Source: Burkholderia sp. D-99
Lineage (GTDB): Bacteria; Pseudomonadota; Gammaproteobacteria; Burkholderiales; Burkholderiaceae
DNA length: 64,000 nt
Reading direction: 5' to 3'
NCBI RefSeq assembly: GCF_011605345.1
Contig: NZ_JAAOXM010000001.1
Location: 496,001 to 560,000 of the forward strand
The position numbers and the translations under genes are program-made. The notes beneath the pieces were generated by a model. It searched no databases, was not told the DNA's origin, and saw only the letters and a list, made by a program, of their open reading frames with translations. Positions 1-8,551 of this stretch are shown here, piece after piece; positions within the stretch are counted from its first letter, which is position 1, and the number at the start of each line of letters is the position of its first letter.

Positions 1-2
1 AG

Positions 3-95
3 CGCGCGAAGTTCGTCGACGGGTTGCGGCGTAGCGGAAACTGGCGGCTGCCGCCGAAGTTGCAGAAGAAGCAGGGCGAGGCGGGGAGTCAGTAA
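3..95 (+). CDS. C-terminal end of an unidentified protein (partial)
   Basis: An open frame enters from the left edge and ends at a TAA at 93-95. The 30 visible residues are basic and Gly/Gln-rich at the tail (ending KKQGEAGSQ), with codon use typical of the rest of the window. Too little is visible to name a family. A GC-rich inverted repeat followed by TTTT at about 101-134 fits a gene end here. Confidence 0.4.
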   Translation, partial: RAKFVDGLRRSGNWRLPPKLQKKQGEAGSQ

Positions 96-100
96 GGAAA

Positions 101-134
101 CGCCGCGCGGGCGATGTGCGGCGGCGGGCCTTTT
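101..134 (+). terminator. possible rho-independent terminator
   Basis: CGCCGC (101-106) can pair with GCGGCG (118-123 or 121-126), followed by GGCC and four T residues. It sits just after the partial gene's stop. The stem is short, so confidence is low. Confidence 0.3.
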
Positions 135-210
135 CAGCGATGCGTAACGTGTACGCGGAAGGCCGATCGGTAATGCATTCAGGCACGCTTCAGTGAGGAA
201 TAGCAAGGCG

Positions 211-264
211 ACCGCAACCGCAACCACAACCGCGACTGCGACCGCAACCGCAACCGCAACCACG
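211..264. repeat. degenerate hexanucleotide tandem repeat (ACCGCA)n
   Basis: Nine consecutive 6-bp units with consensus ACCGCA: units 1, 2, 6, 7 and 8 are perfect and the others differ by one or two bases. It lies between the left-edge gene and the 3' end of the alpha/beta hydrolase gene and is not coding. It looks like a simple-sequence tract able to slip. Confidence 0.8.
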
Positions 265-281
265 TTACACGGCGGCTACGC

Positions 282-1142
282 TCAACGTGCCAGCATCCAC
301 GCGGAGATCGCGTCGACCACGCCGCTCTCCAGGCCATTGAAGCCGTGATAGGCGAACGCTTCGCATGGATCGCCCCGGGACGTGCCGCCGGACACGATCA
401 TCAGGTCGGCTTTCGGCGACGAATCCAGCTTCTTCATCAGCGTATCCGTTTCGGACACCGGACAATACTTGCAGCCGTCTTTCTCGTGATGGACGACGAG
501 CACCGGAATCCTGAGGCTGGCAAGGTTCATGTCCGTGACCGCGGTACCGCCTCTATCTTCGCGGAGGATGGTGGACGTCAGCACGATACCGTCGGGCCCG
601 CCGCCGCCGCCGGCCAGCGCAATCGCAATGGCAGCGGCGGACTGGGTGCCGCGGCTCGTCCCGACCAGCCAGACCGGTACGTGAAGTTGCTCCCTCAACC
701 AGGCGATCACGGCACGCGCGTCGTCGGCATGTTCCTTCGAGAGCCGGAAGCCATTGAGGTAGGGCGCGGATTGCCGGTCGCTCGGTGCATCGATGACCGC
801 GACAGCGATACCGTCATTCACGAACAGCTGTCGGGTGCGGACGAGAAAGTTGCCTGCGCCCCATCCGAACCGGCCGGACGGGTCCAGTTGCAGCCCGCCG
901 TGTCCGCCGGCATAAAGAATGGCCACGGCCTTTGGCGCGTCCGGCGCGATGAAGAGAAACCGTTGAGTCACCCCGGGGCGGGTCGGCACGTCGACGACTC
1001 TTGGTTGACTCTGCGCGTGAGCGGGATAGCCGTGCAGCGCCAACGCAATCGCGAGCAGCCACGCGCGAGTCCAGCGTGAGGTCGGTGGCATCGAACCGAA
1101 GCAACGAAACCGCGCACGCAATCCGACGGGAAGATGGGTCAT
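282..1142 (-). CDS. secreted alpha/beta-hydrolase-fold protein
   Basis: A 286-residue frame. Residues 18-44 (positively charged, hydrophobic WLLAIALALHGYPAHA, then QS) form a clear signal peptide with an AHA cleavage site, so the protein should be periplasmic or secreted. The nucleophile elbow GTSRG (G-x-S-x-G) follows a VWLV strand. A DGC...CPVSE segment and a late AYHGFNG supply plausible acid and His positions. This places it in the dienelactone-hydrolase-like alpha/beta hydrolases. Substrate unknown. Neither ATG has a good ribosome site. An internal ATG at 1091 (residue 18) would give a more typical leader, so the true start may be there. It stands alone and converges with the repeat tract. 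Confidence 0.7.
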   Translation of the reverse strand: MTHLPVGLRARFRCFGSMPPTSRWTRAWLLAIALALHGYPAHAQSQPRVVDVPTRPGVTQRFLFIAPDAPKAVAILYAGGHGGLQLDPSGRFGWGAGNFLVRTRQLFVNDGIAVAVIDAPSDRQSAPYLNGFRLSKEHADDARAVIAWLREQLHVPVWLVGTSRGTQSAAAIAIALAGGGGGPDGIVLTSTILREDRGGTAVTDMNLASLRIPVLVVHHEKDGCKYCPVSETDTLMKKLDSSPKADLMIVSGGTSRGDPCEAFAYHGFNGLESGVVDAISAWMLAR

Positions 1143-1281
1143 CGTAGCGGTGGCCAGCGCAATCCGCCGTGGCCGGCCGGAGTGCGGCAGCTTCTCCTTG
1201 TCAATGTCGTGGCGCCACGTCGACGCGAGTGTGCCGGGCCGTGGCTACTCGAACCGTCGTGTTCTTCCCGACGCACGGCGC

Positions 1282-1647
1282 TCAATGCGATTCGACGAAC
1301 TGAACGATTTCGCCATTGTCGCGCTTGAGGTAGAGCGCGTCGTCTTTCATGCGAACGTCGTTACACGAATATGGAATCTTGCGGCCCTTGCTGCAGATCT
1401 TGCCATCCTCTGCCTTCCAGTCGCCGTGATCGGCAAACCCCTGGCTCGACTTGAAATCGAAGTCGCCGCCACTGCCGTACTGGACATGCCATTGGGTACC
1501 GTCCGCCAGTTTGATGTCGAACGCCTTGCCCGCGAGGCGTTGCTGGAGGTCCGATGCGGCAGGTGCGGTGGAACCGTCGGGGAATGTCGCCTGATCGGCA
1601 AAAGCGACAACGGGAGTCAGCAGCAGGATGGCGAGCAGTTTGGTCAC
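1282..1647 (-). CDS. small periplasmic protein of unknown function
   Basis: 121 residues. An N-terminal signal peptide (MTKLLAILLLTPVVAFA, AFA cleavage) precedes a roughly 104-residue mature domain containing two Cys that could form a disulphide (ICSKG and SCNDV). The rest is rich in polar beta-strand-like stretches (TQWHVQYGSGGDFDFKSSQG). I do not recognise the family. It has its own RBS-like GGAGACC upstream of the ATG on the minus strand. It is a monocistron between the hydrolase gene and a 440-bp gap. Confidence 0.65.
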   Translation of the reverse strand: MTKLLAILLLTPVVAFADQATFPDGSTAPAASDLQQRLAGKAFDIKLADGTQWHVQYGSGGDFDFKSSQGFADHGDWKAEDGKICSKGRKIPYSCNDVRMKDDALYLKRDNGEIVQFVESH

Positions 1648-2090
1648 GGTGGGTCTCCGGTTGTTCCGAATTCTTGCTCTGGGTCGAGACGACGAAACCT
1701 TCGTGGCGCGGGGGCGATTCGTTCCATTGAGTCTAGGTGGCTTTCAGGGAACGGCAAGCGCTGGGCGGGTGCGGGCGACAACGCGGCATTTCACCCATCC
1801 AGGGTTTCGGCCGACGCGCCATGCGGCTGGATCCATGCCGGTCAGGCGAGTGAAAGCCTTTCAGGCGGATCAAGAAATGTGTCCGTGCTTCGGCGGGGCA
1901 CGGAGCCGCGATACGGCGGCTGAGCGATCCGTCGGTTCGCTGCAATCGTCAGTCGAATCCGTGCCTGAAATTCGAACGGCGACACGCACGCATTCAACGC
2001 CACGCGACAAGCCCGAAATATTCGTCTTCCGGGCGACGGATTTCCCGCCGACCGACGTTTAACACGGGTACGCATCGCGAGAGCCCCGTC
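1648..2090. other. intergenic region, no gene seen
   Basis: 443 bp between two divergently oriented genes. Frames that are open here have no family resemblance or RBS and look like GC artefacts. It probably holds the promoters of both neighbours, but I see no clear -35/-10 or operator. Confidence 0.5.
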
Positions 2091-3485
2091 ATGGACCACC
2101 CGAACGACATCACACCGGCCGCCGTCGCGCTGAACCGCTTCGGTCTCGGCGCGCGTGCCGACGAAGTGCCGCCTGCCGACCCGAAAGCGGCGCTCGTCGC
2201 GCAATTCGACCGTTACGACGCGCGGCCGGACGCGTGGGCCGGCGAACCCGACGCGGTGGCGCTCGCCACGCGCTTCGCGAACGCGCGCAATGCGATGACC
2301 GGCGACGATCCGGCAACGAAGCGCGCGACCGAGCAGTCGATCCGGCGTGACGGCAACGACACGTATCGCAGCGCCGTCGTCGCGCGGCTCAACAGCGCAC
2401 TGAACACGCCCGCGCCGTTCGTCGAGCGTCTCGTGCATTTCTGGGCGAACCATTTCGCGGTATCGGTCGACAAGGGGCCGGTGGCGGCCTATGCGGGCGC
2501 GTTCGAGCGCGACGCGATCCGCCCGCACGTGCTCGGCCGTTTCGAGGACATGCTGGTCGCCGTCGAGCAGCATCCCGCGATGCAGCTCTTCCTCGACCAG
2601 GCGCGCTCGGTCGGCCCCGACAGCCCGGCCGCGCTGCGTGCCGAAGCGCGCAATCCGTCGGGCAGGCGCGGGCTCAACGAGAATCTCGCGCGCGAAATCA
2701 TGGAATTGCACACGCTCGGCGTACGCACGGGTTACACGCAAGCCGACGTCACGGAATTCGCGCGCGCGCTGACCGGCTGGAGCATCGCCGGCGGGCGCGG
2801 CCCGCAGCCCGGCGATGCGGCGCCCGGCGCGTTCGTGTTTCGCCCGAACCTGCACGAGCCCGGCGTGCGGACCGTGATGGGGCGCAGCTACGACCAGCCC
2901 GGCGAATCGCAGGCGCGCGCGATCCTGCACGACCTCGCGCATTCGGAGGCGACCGGTCGGCATATCGCGTTCCAGCTGGCCCGTCATTTCGTCGCCGACA
3001 ATCCGCCGCCCGCGCTGACCGACCGGCTGGCCCGCGCGTTCGACGCGAGCGGCGGCGATTTGCCGACCGTCTATCGCGCGCTCGTCGATGCGCCCGATGC
3101 GTGGTCGCCGGTCAACCGCAAGTTCAAGACGCCGTGGGAGTGGGCCGTGTCGTCGCTGCGCGGGCTCGGCTGGCACGACACGGGCGACCTGAAGGCCGCG
3201 CCGCTGCTCACGCAGCTCGGCCAGCCGGTGTGGCGGCCCGGCTCGCCCGCCGGCTACGACGACGTCGCCGCGAGCTGGGCCGCGCCCGACGCGCTCGTGC
3301 GGCGCGTCGAGCTGGCGCAGCGGCTGGCCGCGCGCACGGGCGACCGGCTCGACCCGCGCACGCTCGGCAACACGCTGCTCGCCGGTTCGTTGAGCGCGCC
3401 GACGGCGACCGCGCTGTCGCGCGCCGAAAGCGCGACCACGTCGCTCGCATTGCTGCTCGTATCGCCCGATTTCCAACGGAGATGA
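2091..3485 (+). CDS. DUF1800 domain protein
   Basis: 464 residues, the usual size of DUF1800 proteins. Family hallmarks visible: N-terminal AAVALNRFGLGAR, the central LVHFWANHFAVS block, GRRGLNENLAREIMELHTLGV and VTEFARALTGW. DUF1800 proteins are of unknown biochemical role and almost always sit upstream of a DUF1501 protein, as here: the DUF1501 ATG at 3482 overlaps this gene's stop (ATGA), so the two are translationally coupled. No signal peptide is seen in this member, although its partner carries a Tat-type leader. The start at 2091 follows a weak GAGAG purine stretch. Confidence 0.9.
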   Translation: MDHPNDITPAAVALNRFGLGARADEVPPADPKAALVAQFDRYDARPDAWAGEPDAVALATRFANARNAMTGDDPATKRATEQSIRRDGNDTYRSAVVARLNSALNTPAPFVERLVHFWANHFAVSVDKGPVAAYAGAFERDAIRPHVLGRFEDMLVAVEQHPAMQLFLDQARSVGPDSPAALRAEARNPSGRRGLNENLAREIMELHTLGVRTGYTQADVTEFARALTGWSIAGGRGPQPGDAAPGAFVFRPNLHEPGVRTVMGRSYDQPGESQARAILHDLAHSEATGRHIAFQLARHFVADNPPPALTDRLARAFDASGGDLPTVYRALVDAPDAWSPVNRKFKTPWEWAVSSLRGLGWHDTGDLKAAPLLTQLGQPVWRPGSPAGYDDVAASWAAPDALVRRVELAQRLAARTGDRLDPRTLGNTLLAGSLSAPTATALSRAESATTSLALLLVSPDFQRR

Positions 3486-4645
3486 CCATGGCACTGTCCC
3501 GCCGACAATTCCTGAGCGTGGCTGCCGCCGGCGCAGGCGCGATGCTCGTCGCGCCGCGGCTCGTGTTCGCGAACGTCGAGACCGATCGACGCTTCGTGTT
3601 CGTGATCCAGCGCGGTGCGGCCGATGGCCTGAATACCCTCGTGCCGTATGCCGAACCCGCGTATGCGTCGTTGCGCGGCCCGCTTGCGATCGACACGGCG
3701 GCCGCGACGCGGCTCGACGGCACGTTCGCGCTGCATCCGTCGCTCGTGCAGACCGCGCAGTTGTACCGCGACGGGCAGGCGCTGTTCGTTCATGCGATCG
3801 CGTCGCCGTATCGCGACCGCTCGCATTTCGACGGCCAGAACGTGCTCGAGACGGGCGGCCGCGCGCCGTACCAGGTGAAGGACGGGTGGCTGAACCGGCT
3901 CGCCGCGCTGCTGCCGGCGACGCGCGAAAGCGCGATTGCGTTCGCGCCGACCGTGCCGCTCGCGCTGCGCGGCACCGTGCAGGCAGCGTCGTACGCGCCG
4001 TCCGGTTTGCCGGCCGCGCCGGACGACCTGCTCGCGCGCGTGTCGGCGCTCTACGAGGCCGACGCGCAGCTCGGCCCGTTATGGCAATCGGCGATGGATG
4101 CGCGCGGCCTCGCCGGCGATGCGCACGCGCGGCAGGATCCGGCGGGCGTCGGCAAGCTCGCCGCGACGTTTCTCGCGCGCGACGACGGCCCGCGCATCGC
4201 GATGATCGAAACAGGCGGCTGGGACACGCACAGTGCGCAGAACGCACGGCTCGCGAATCAGCTGAAAGCACTCGACACGATGCTCGCGGCGCTGCGCGAC
4301 GGCCTCGGGCCCGCTTGGCAGCAGACCACGGTGCTGGTGGCGACCGAGTTCGGCCGCACCGCCGCCGCGAACGGCACGGGCGGCACCGATCACGGGCAGG
4401 CGTCGGTCGCGATGCTCGCGGGCGGCGCGGTCGCGGGCGGTCGCGTGATCGCCGACTGGCCGGGTCTGCGGGCGGGCGATCTGTACGAAGGGCGCGACCT
4501 GAAGCCGACCGCGTCGCTCGACGCGCTGATCTCGGGCGCCGCCGCCGAAAGCCTGCGGCTCGATCCGCAGCGCACCGCGTCCGCGCTGTTCGCGGAAAGC
4601 GGCGCGACGCGGCCGATGAGCGGGCTGATTCGCGGCACGGCGTGA
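3482..4645 (+). CDS. DUF1501 domain protein with Tat-type signal
   Basis: 387 residues. The N-terminus MTMALSRRQFLSVAAAGAGA is a twin-arginine leader (RRQFLS) ending near VFANV, so export of a folded protein is expected. DUF1501 hallmarks follow: FVIQRGAADGLNTLVPY, an SPYRDRSHFDGQNVLE block, ETGGWDTHS, VATEFGRT and GGTDHGQ. This is an alkaline-phosphatase/sulfatase-like fold with metal-ligand-type Asp/His residues, but no activity has been firmly assigned to the family. It overlaps the DUF1800 gene by four bases. A second in-frame ATG at 3488 is an alternative start. Confidence 0.9.
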   Translation: MTMALSRRQFLSVAAAGAGAMLVAPRLVFANVETDRRFVFVIQRGAADGLNTLVPYAEPAYASLRGPLAIDTAAATRLDGTFALHPSLVQTAQLYRDGQALFVHAIASPYRDRSHFDGQNVLETGGRAPYQVKDGWLNRLAALLPATRESAIAFAPTVPLALRGTVQAASYAPSGLPAAPDDLLARVSALYEADAQLGPLWQSAMDARGLAGDAHARQDPAGVGKLAATFLARDDGPRIAMIETGGWDTHSAQNARLANQLKALDTMLAALRDGLGPAWQQTTVLVATEFGRTAAANGTGGTDHGQASVAMLAGGAVAGGRVIADWPGLRAGDLYEGRDLKPTASLDALISGAAAESLRLDPQRTASALFAESGATRPMSGLIRGTA

Positions 4646-4703
4646 CGCGCGGCGTTGCCGCTTCCGCGCCGATCCGTCCACGACACAAAAGGGAGAATGC
4701 AAG

Positions 4704-4925
4704 ATGATGAAGATCCGATCCGTTTCGCTCACCGTGCTGGTAGCGGCCAGTGCGACGCTGATGTCCGCATGCGTGGTCGAACCCGTGCGGCCGCCGCAGC
4801 CGGCGCCGGTCGTCGAGACGCCGCCTCCGATGCCCGCGCCGGGCTATCGCTGGGCGAAGGGGCATTACCGGTGGGCCGGCAATCACTGGGCATGGGTGCC
4901 CGGGCACTGGGTGGGTGTGTACTGA
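4704..4925 (+). CDS. small YXWxxGHW-type repeat lipoprotein
   Basis: 73 residues with a lipoprotein signal peptide ending in the lipobox LMSAC, so the mature N-terminus is a lipidated Cys. A proline-rich linker follows, then aromatic/His repeats (GYRWAKGHYRW, HWAWVPGHW) typical of the small YXWGXW-repeat envelope proteins common in Burkholderia. Role unknown; envelope or metal association is only a guess. An AGGGAGAATGCAAG ribosome site supports the ATG at 4704 (a second ATG lies at 4707). Confidence 0.8.
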   Translation: MMKIRSVSLTVLVAASATLMSACVVEPVRPPQPAPVVETPPPMPAPGYRWAKGHYRWAGNHWAWVPGHWVGVY

Positions 4926-5123
4926 TCGGGTGTGACGTGACGTGCTGCATGCGGTGTGGGTGTGGGGAAGCGGCGCGGCGTATTGAACTGCGATGCGCGT
5001 TGCCCTAAGCTGCCGGATCCCGGCGACGGGCTACCGGCGACGGGCATCCGGCGACGGCCTTGCCCGTTCGCCCGTCACGGCGAGCCGATCCACGGCCGCC
5101 GTTTTCTTCGTTACGGCACCCAC

Positions 5124-5522
5124 ATGAAAGCATGGCTCGTTGCGCTGGCCGTCGCGGCCGGCATGACCGGCGCGCACGCCGCGTCGTTCAACTGCGCGAA
5201 AGCATCCACGTTCGTGGAGCGCGAAATCTGCACCAATCCGACGTTGTCGCGTCTCGACGATGCGCTTAACGCGGATTACCAGCACATGCTCTACGATTTC
5301 AGCAACTATCCTGTCGAGGATCCGCCCGAGTACGAGCAGTTCATGGCGACCCAGAAGGCGTGGCTGAAGGCGCGTAACCGCTGCACGACGACGCAGTGCC
5401 TGATCGACAGCTACCGCAAGCGCATCGACGTGATGTGCGGGCAAATCGACTGGCAGGGGAAAGGCGAGCGCGAGAAATGCCGCAGCAATGGCGGCCTGGG
5501 CGGGCTCGAACTCGCTCACTGA
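5124..5522 (+). CDS. LprI-like periplasmic protein (DUF1311)
   Basis: 132 residues. Signal peptide MKAWLVALAVAAGMTGAHA, then a mature domain beginning ASFNCAKASTFVEREIC. The Cys pattern (FNC, EIC, NRC, QC, MC), the LSRLDDALNADYQHML helix and the W-KARN-C...C-x-x-x-YR-KRI tail match the LprI/DUF1311 family, some of whose members inhibit lysozyme. The start at 5124 was chosen because it begins the signal peptide; the open frame extends upstream without coding character. Monocistronic. Confidence 0.8.
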   Translation: MKAWLVALAVAAGMTGAHAASFNCAKASTFVEREICTNPTLSRLDDALNADYQHMLYDFSNYPVEDPPEYEQFMATQKAWLKARNRCTTTQCLIDSYRKRIDVMCGQIDWQGKGEREKCRSNGGLGGLELAH

Positions 5523-5568
5523 GCACGGACGCGTCGCGCGAGCCGTGATCCGTCAGGTCGACGCGCGC

Positions 5569-6762
5569 CTACCACCCGATCCGGTGTTTCTCTTCCGTTT
5601 CGCGATGCCGCCAGTCGTCATCCGCGTGCAGGTACTGGCTCGTCGTCGTGAGCGACGCGTGGCCGAGGTTGTCGCGCACGAGCCGCAGGTCGACGCGACC
5701 GTCGGCCATGTGCGAGCCCGCGCTGTGGCGTAGCCAGTGCGCGGACGCCTGTTCGAGCACGCGCGCCTGCTGCTCGCCGGCTGCGCCGTTCGCGCGCAGC
5801 CGGTCGGCCGCGTGCCGGAACACCTGCTTCACGATCCGGTGCAGCGCCGCGCGCGTGAGCGGCTTGCGCACCTGGCCGACCGGCAGCACGAGCGGCGTGG
5901 GCTCGCCGTCGGACGGCAATGCGGGCAGGCCGTGCGCGCGCCGGTAGCGCGACAGCTCGGCCATCATTTCGTCGGTAGCCGGCACGAGCCGCTGCCGGCC
6001 GCCTTTGCCCGTCACGTCGAGCCACCAGCGGTCGCGCCCGTCCGCGTCCCGCCTGCAAAAGAACTGGCCCATCGTCGTGTCGGCCGCTTCGGTGATGCGC
6101 AGCCCGCCGAGATACAGCAGCGTGAACAGCCAGCGCGCGCGGTCCGCATGGAAGCCCGCCCGCGCGTCGTCGCGCGGCATCGCGGCGATCGCCTCCTTGA
6201 CCGACTGCCACAGCGGCTGCCCGAGATGGCGCGTGACGCGCGGCGCCGGCCGGCGCTGCCGCTGGCGCGACAACGCGAGCGGATTGCCGGCCAGATAGCC
6301 GGCCTGCACGAGCCACGAGAACATCACGTTCAGGATCACCAGCGCCTGCCGCTGGCTGGCCGCCGACAGCGGCCCGTAGAACGGCCGCCAGCGCGGATCG
6401 TCGCGCGGATGCTTGCGGCCGCCGTTCGCGCACCACAGTTCGGCCGGCGCGGGCGCGAGCAGAAACTGCCGGTAGACGATCAGGTCTTCGTGCGTGAGCG
6501 ACGACAGCGGCTTGCCGCACGCGATCACGGCCCATAGCAGCAGGCGTTCGGCTTCCTTGCGGTAATTCTGGAACGTGGTCGGCGTATCGACGAAGCGCGC
6601 GAGCCAGGCGCGCACCGCGTCGAGGTCGTTGGTCGCGGCAATCTGCGGATGCGCGCTGTTCGAGCGGTTGGTGCCCGTGCGTCCGTCGAGCGCGGCCGGC
6701 ACGGTCAGCGCATCGATCGGCAGCGGGCGCAGCGCGGCGTCGGACGGAACGGGTGAGGTCAT
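5569..6762 (-). CDS. tyrosine recombinase / phage integrase family
   Basis: About 397 residues from the ATG at 6762 (an upstream ATG at 6831 would add 23 residues). The N-terminal SAM-like DNA-binding half includes TTFQNYRKEAERLLLWA. The catalytic half shows the full set: Arg in GLRITEA, Lys in TGKGGRQR, HWLRHSAGSH (H-x-x-R), His in LGHAS and the Tyr nucleophile in TSQYLH. All catalytic residues are intact, so it should be active. No att repeat, excisionase or phage gene is next to it, so its substrate is unknown. Such stand-alone recombinases occur on Burkholderia chromosomes. Confidence 0.85.
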   Translation of the reverse strand: MTSPVPSDAALRPLPIDALTVPAALDGRTGTNRSNSAHPQIAATNDLDAVRAWLARFVDTPTTFQNYRKEAERLLLWAVIACGKPLSSLTHEDLIVYRQFLLAPAPAELWCANGGRKHPRDDPRWRPFYGPLSAASQRQALVILNVMFSWLVQAGYLAGNPLALSRQRQRRPAPRVTRHLGQPLWQSVKEAIAAMPRDDARAGFHADRARWLFTLLYLGGLRITEAADTTMGQFFCRRDADGRDRWWLDVTGKGGRQRLVPATDEMMAELSRYRRAHGLPALPSDGEPTPLVLPVGQVRKPLTRAALHRIVKQVFRHAADRLRANGAAGEQQARVLEQASAHWLRHSAGSHMADGRVDLRLVRDNLGHASLTTTSQYLHADDDWRHRETEEKHRIGW

Positions 6763-6856
6763 GCGAAGCGGGGTGCGCTGCGCGGATCGTACGCGTGGAG
6801 CCGGGCGGACGAACGCAGCGCGATCAGGCATATCGGGAAGCGCCGATGGTACACGA

Positions 6857-7135
6857 TCAACACACGGTGAATCCGCCGTCGACTGCGATTGCCTGACCGG
6901 TCATGACGCGCGCGGCGGGCGAGCACAGCCACGTCATCGCTTCCGCGATGTCGCGCGATGCGCCGAGCTGCGCCATCGGCGTGGACTGCGTCAATCGCGC
7001 GTTGTCGTCGCGGTTTTCCGGGCGGACGGTGATCGCCTTACGGGCGATGCCGTCGGCGCACACGGCATTCACGCGGATGCCGCGGCTCCGCGCTTTCGAT
7101 GACGAATGCCGGCAGGTCGCCCTCGCGCCGCGCAG
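6857..7135 (-). pseudogene. C-terminal remnant of a short-chain dehydrogenase/reductase
   Basis: The last ~70 codons encode an unmistakable SDR C-terminus: IRVNAVCADG...RDIAEAMTWLCSPAARVMTGQAIAVDGGFT. The classical upstream parts (Rossmann glycines, NNAG, YxxxK) are missing. Just upstream the SDR-like reading (ESAEPRG then IRVNAV) needs a change of frame, and the sequence then runs straight into the 3' end of the LuxR-type gene. This is a decayed, 5'-truncated gene, probably left by a deletion that fused its tail to the regulator's end. Confidence 0.65.
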
Positions 7136-7136
7136 C

Positions 7137-8312
7137 TCACCCCAGCGACAGCACGCTGTTCAGCAACGTCCTGACGAGCGTCGCCTGCCGCGTGACGCCT
7201 GTCTTCGAAAAAATCGCGCGCAGGTGCGAGCGCGCGGTGTTCTTGCTGATCGCGAGCTCGTCGGCCGCTTCCTCGAGCGTTTGCCCGTTGACGAGCGCGA
7301 GCGCCAGCGCGGTTTCGGCGGGCGTGAGATCGAACAGCTTGCGCACGATGTCGTGCGACGCCTGCGACTTGCGCTCGGCATCGCGGACGAAGATCGCACA
7401 CGCCGGCCGGCGCGGATTGTCCTCCGACCATTCGCTGAGCGGCACCGCACGGATCAGCACGCCGAGCGGCGGCTTGCCGGACGGGCGCGGCACGGCGATC
7501 GCCTGCGCGACCGACGGCGCGCCGCCTGCGCGCTCCGCCAGCACCTGCCGGATCAGCTTCTGCAGCTTGCGATCCTCCAGCGGATACGACGCTTCGAGCG
7601 CGTCGCCGCGCACGCGCAGGCCGTCGCATTCGGCGAAGATCTCGTCCGCGACGCAATTGGTCTTCATGATCGCGCCGCGCTCGTCGAGGATCGCGGTGGC
7701 GACGAGCATGCGGTCGATCGTGCTCGCGTACAGCGTGCGCTCGGATTCGACCATCCCGAACTTCGCGTGCAGGCGCACCGCGCGCTTCAGGTGCGGCAGC
7801 AGCGCGTTGCAGGCGGCCTTGTCGGTCGCCGAGAATGCGCGGTCGCGATGCGAGCGGCACACGCGGAAACGGCACTCGATTCCGTCGGGCGTGCGCAGGT
7901 CCGCGCCCATCAGGTACCCGACGTCGAACGGCTCGAGGAACTCGCGATACATCGCGCTGCTGCGCCAGACGCCGACGCCGAGCAATTCGTCGACGGTGAC
8001 GACGCGATCGCTCGGCAAGTTCACGAACGGGTCGAGTGCGTAGTAGTAGTTGTTGTACGACGCGACGCCCGTCAGCGGCGCACTCTGCTCGGACGCGTTG
8101 ATCATCAGCCCCGTGTGGCCGCTGGCCGGCCAGCGCAGGATCATCGTCACGTAGTTCGCGTGCAGGTGCACGCGGATCTGTTCGAGCGCGGCACCCCACG
8201 GCACGTCTTCGAGCGGGCCTTCGTAGATGGTCGTGAGCAAGGTGTCGAACTGCTCGAGCGTCAGTTTGGATTGGGCAAGATATGGCGGCAGGGCCGCAGG
8301 CGCCGTGGTCAT
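7137..8312 (-). CDS. LuxR-type transcriptional regulator
   Basis: 391 residues from the ATG at 8312, which has a strong AGGAGAC site; the frame is open further upstream but without support. The C-terminal ~60 residues are a GerE/LuxR helix-turn-helix (LTPAETALALALVNGQ, LEEAADELAISKNTARSHL, FSKTGV). The N-terminal ~300 residues are a non-acyl-homoserine-lactone sensory region, with no receiver Asp. The layout resembles the stand-alone LuxR regulators that include TeiR of Comamonas testosteroni, which controls steroid genes. Given the nearby steroid locus a similar role is possible but not shown. It lies divergent to the DUF4377 lipoprotein gene. Confidence 0.85.
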   Translation of the reverse strand: MTTAPAALPPYLAQSKLTLEQFDTLLTTIYEGPLEDVPWGAALEQIRVHLHANYVTMILRWPASGHTGLMINASEQSAPLTGVASYNNYYYALDPFVNLPSDRVVTVDELLGVGVWRSSAMYREFLEPFDVGYLMGADLRTPDGIECRFRVCRSHRDRAFSATDKAACNALLPHLKRAVRLHAKFGMVESERTLYASTIDRMLVATAILDERGAIMKTNCVADEIFAECDGLRVRGDALEASYPLEDRKLQKLIRQVLAERAGGAPSVAQAIAVPRPSGKPPLGVLIRAVPLSEWSEDNPRRPACAIFVRDAERKSQASHDIVRKLFDLTPAETALALALVNGQTLEEAADELAISKNTARSHLRAIFSKTGVTRQATLVRTLLNSVLSLG

Positions 8313-8551
8313 TCGGGTTGTCTCCTGTTGCGGGCACCGGGTCGGCAGGGCTGAACTGGCCCCGTCGCCCGGCGTGCACGTGTGAGCCGCCGGCGACGAT
8401 GCGCGCGGCTGAACCGGATCACGGTAACGTATCGGTTCGCGCGCGACATCCCATAAATGAGGGTGGTCGAGTGTGTTCTGTAAGGTATTTGTGAACTTTC
8501 TCGACGCGCGGGCCTCTAATCGGCCCTCCAACGCTTCCTGAGGAACATCAG

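Noticed and set aside
1842-4907. About 1,000-codon open frame opposite the DUF1800/DUF1501 genes
   Set aside because: Arg/Ala-rich composition, no domain, and fully antisense to two well-supported genes; an artefact of high third-position GC.
5569-7135. Integrative element around the tyrosine recombinase
   Set aside because: No att-like repeats, excisionase or cargo genes could be seen; only the recombinase and an SDR remnant.
8313-8531. N-terminal extension of the LuxR protein (73 extra residues)
   Set aside because: The strong AGGAGAC before the ATG at 8312 and lack of domain features upstream favour the shorter form.
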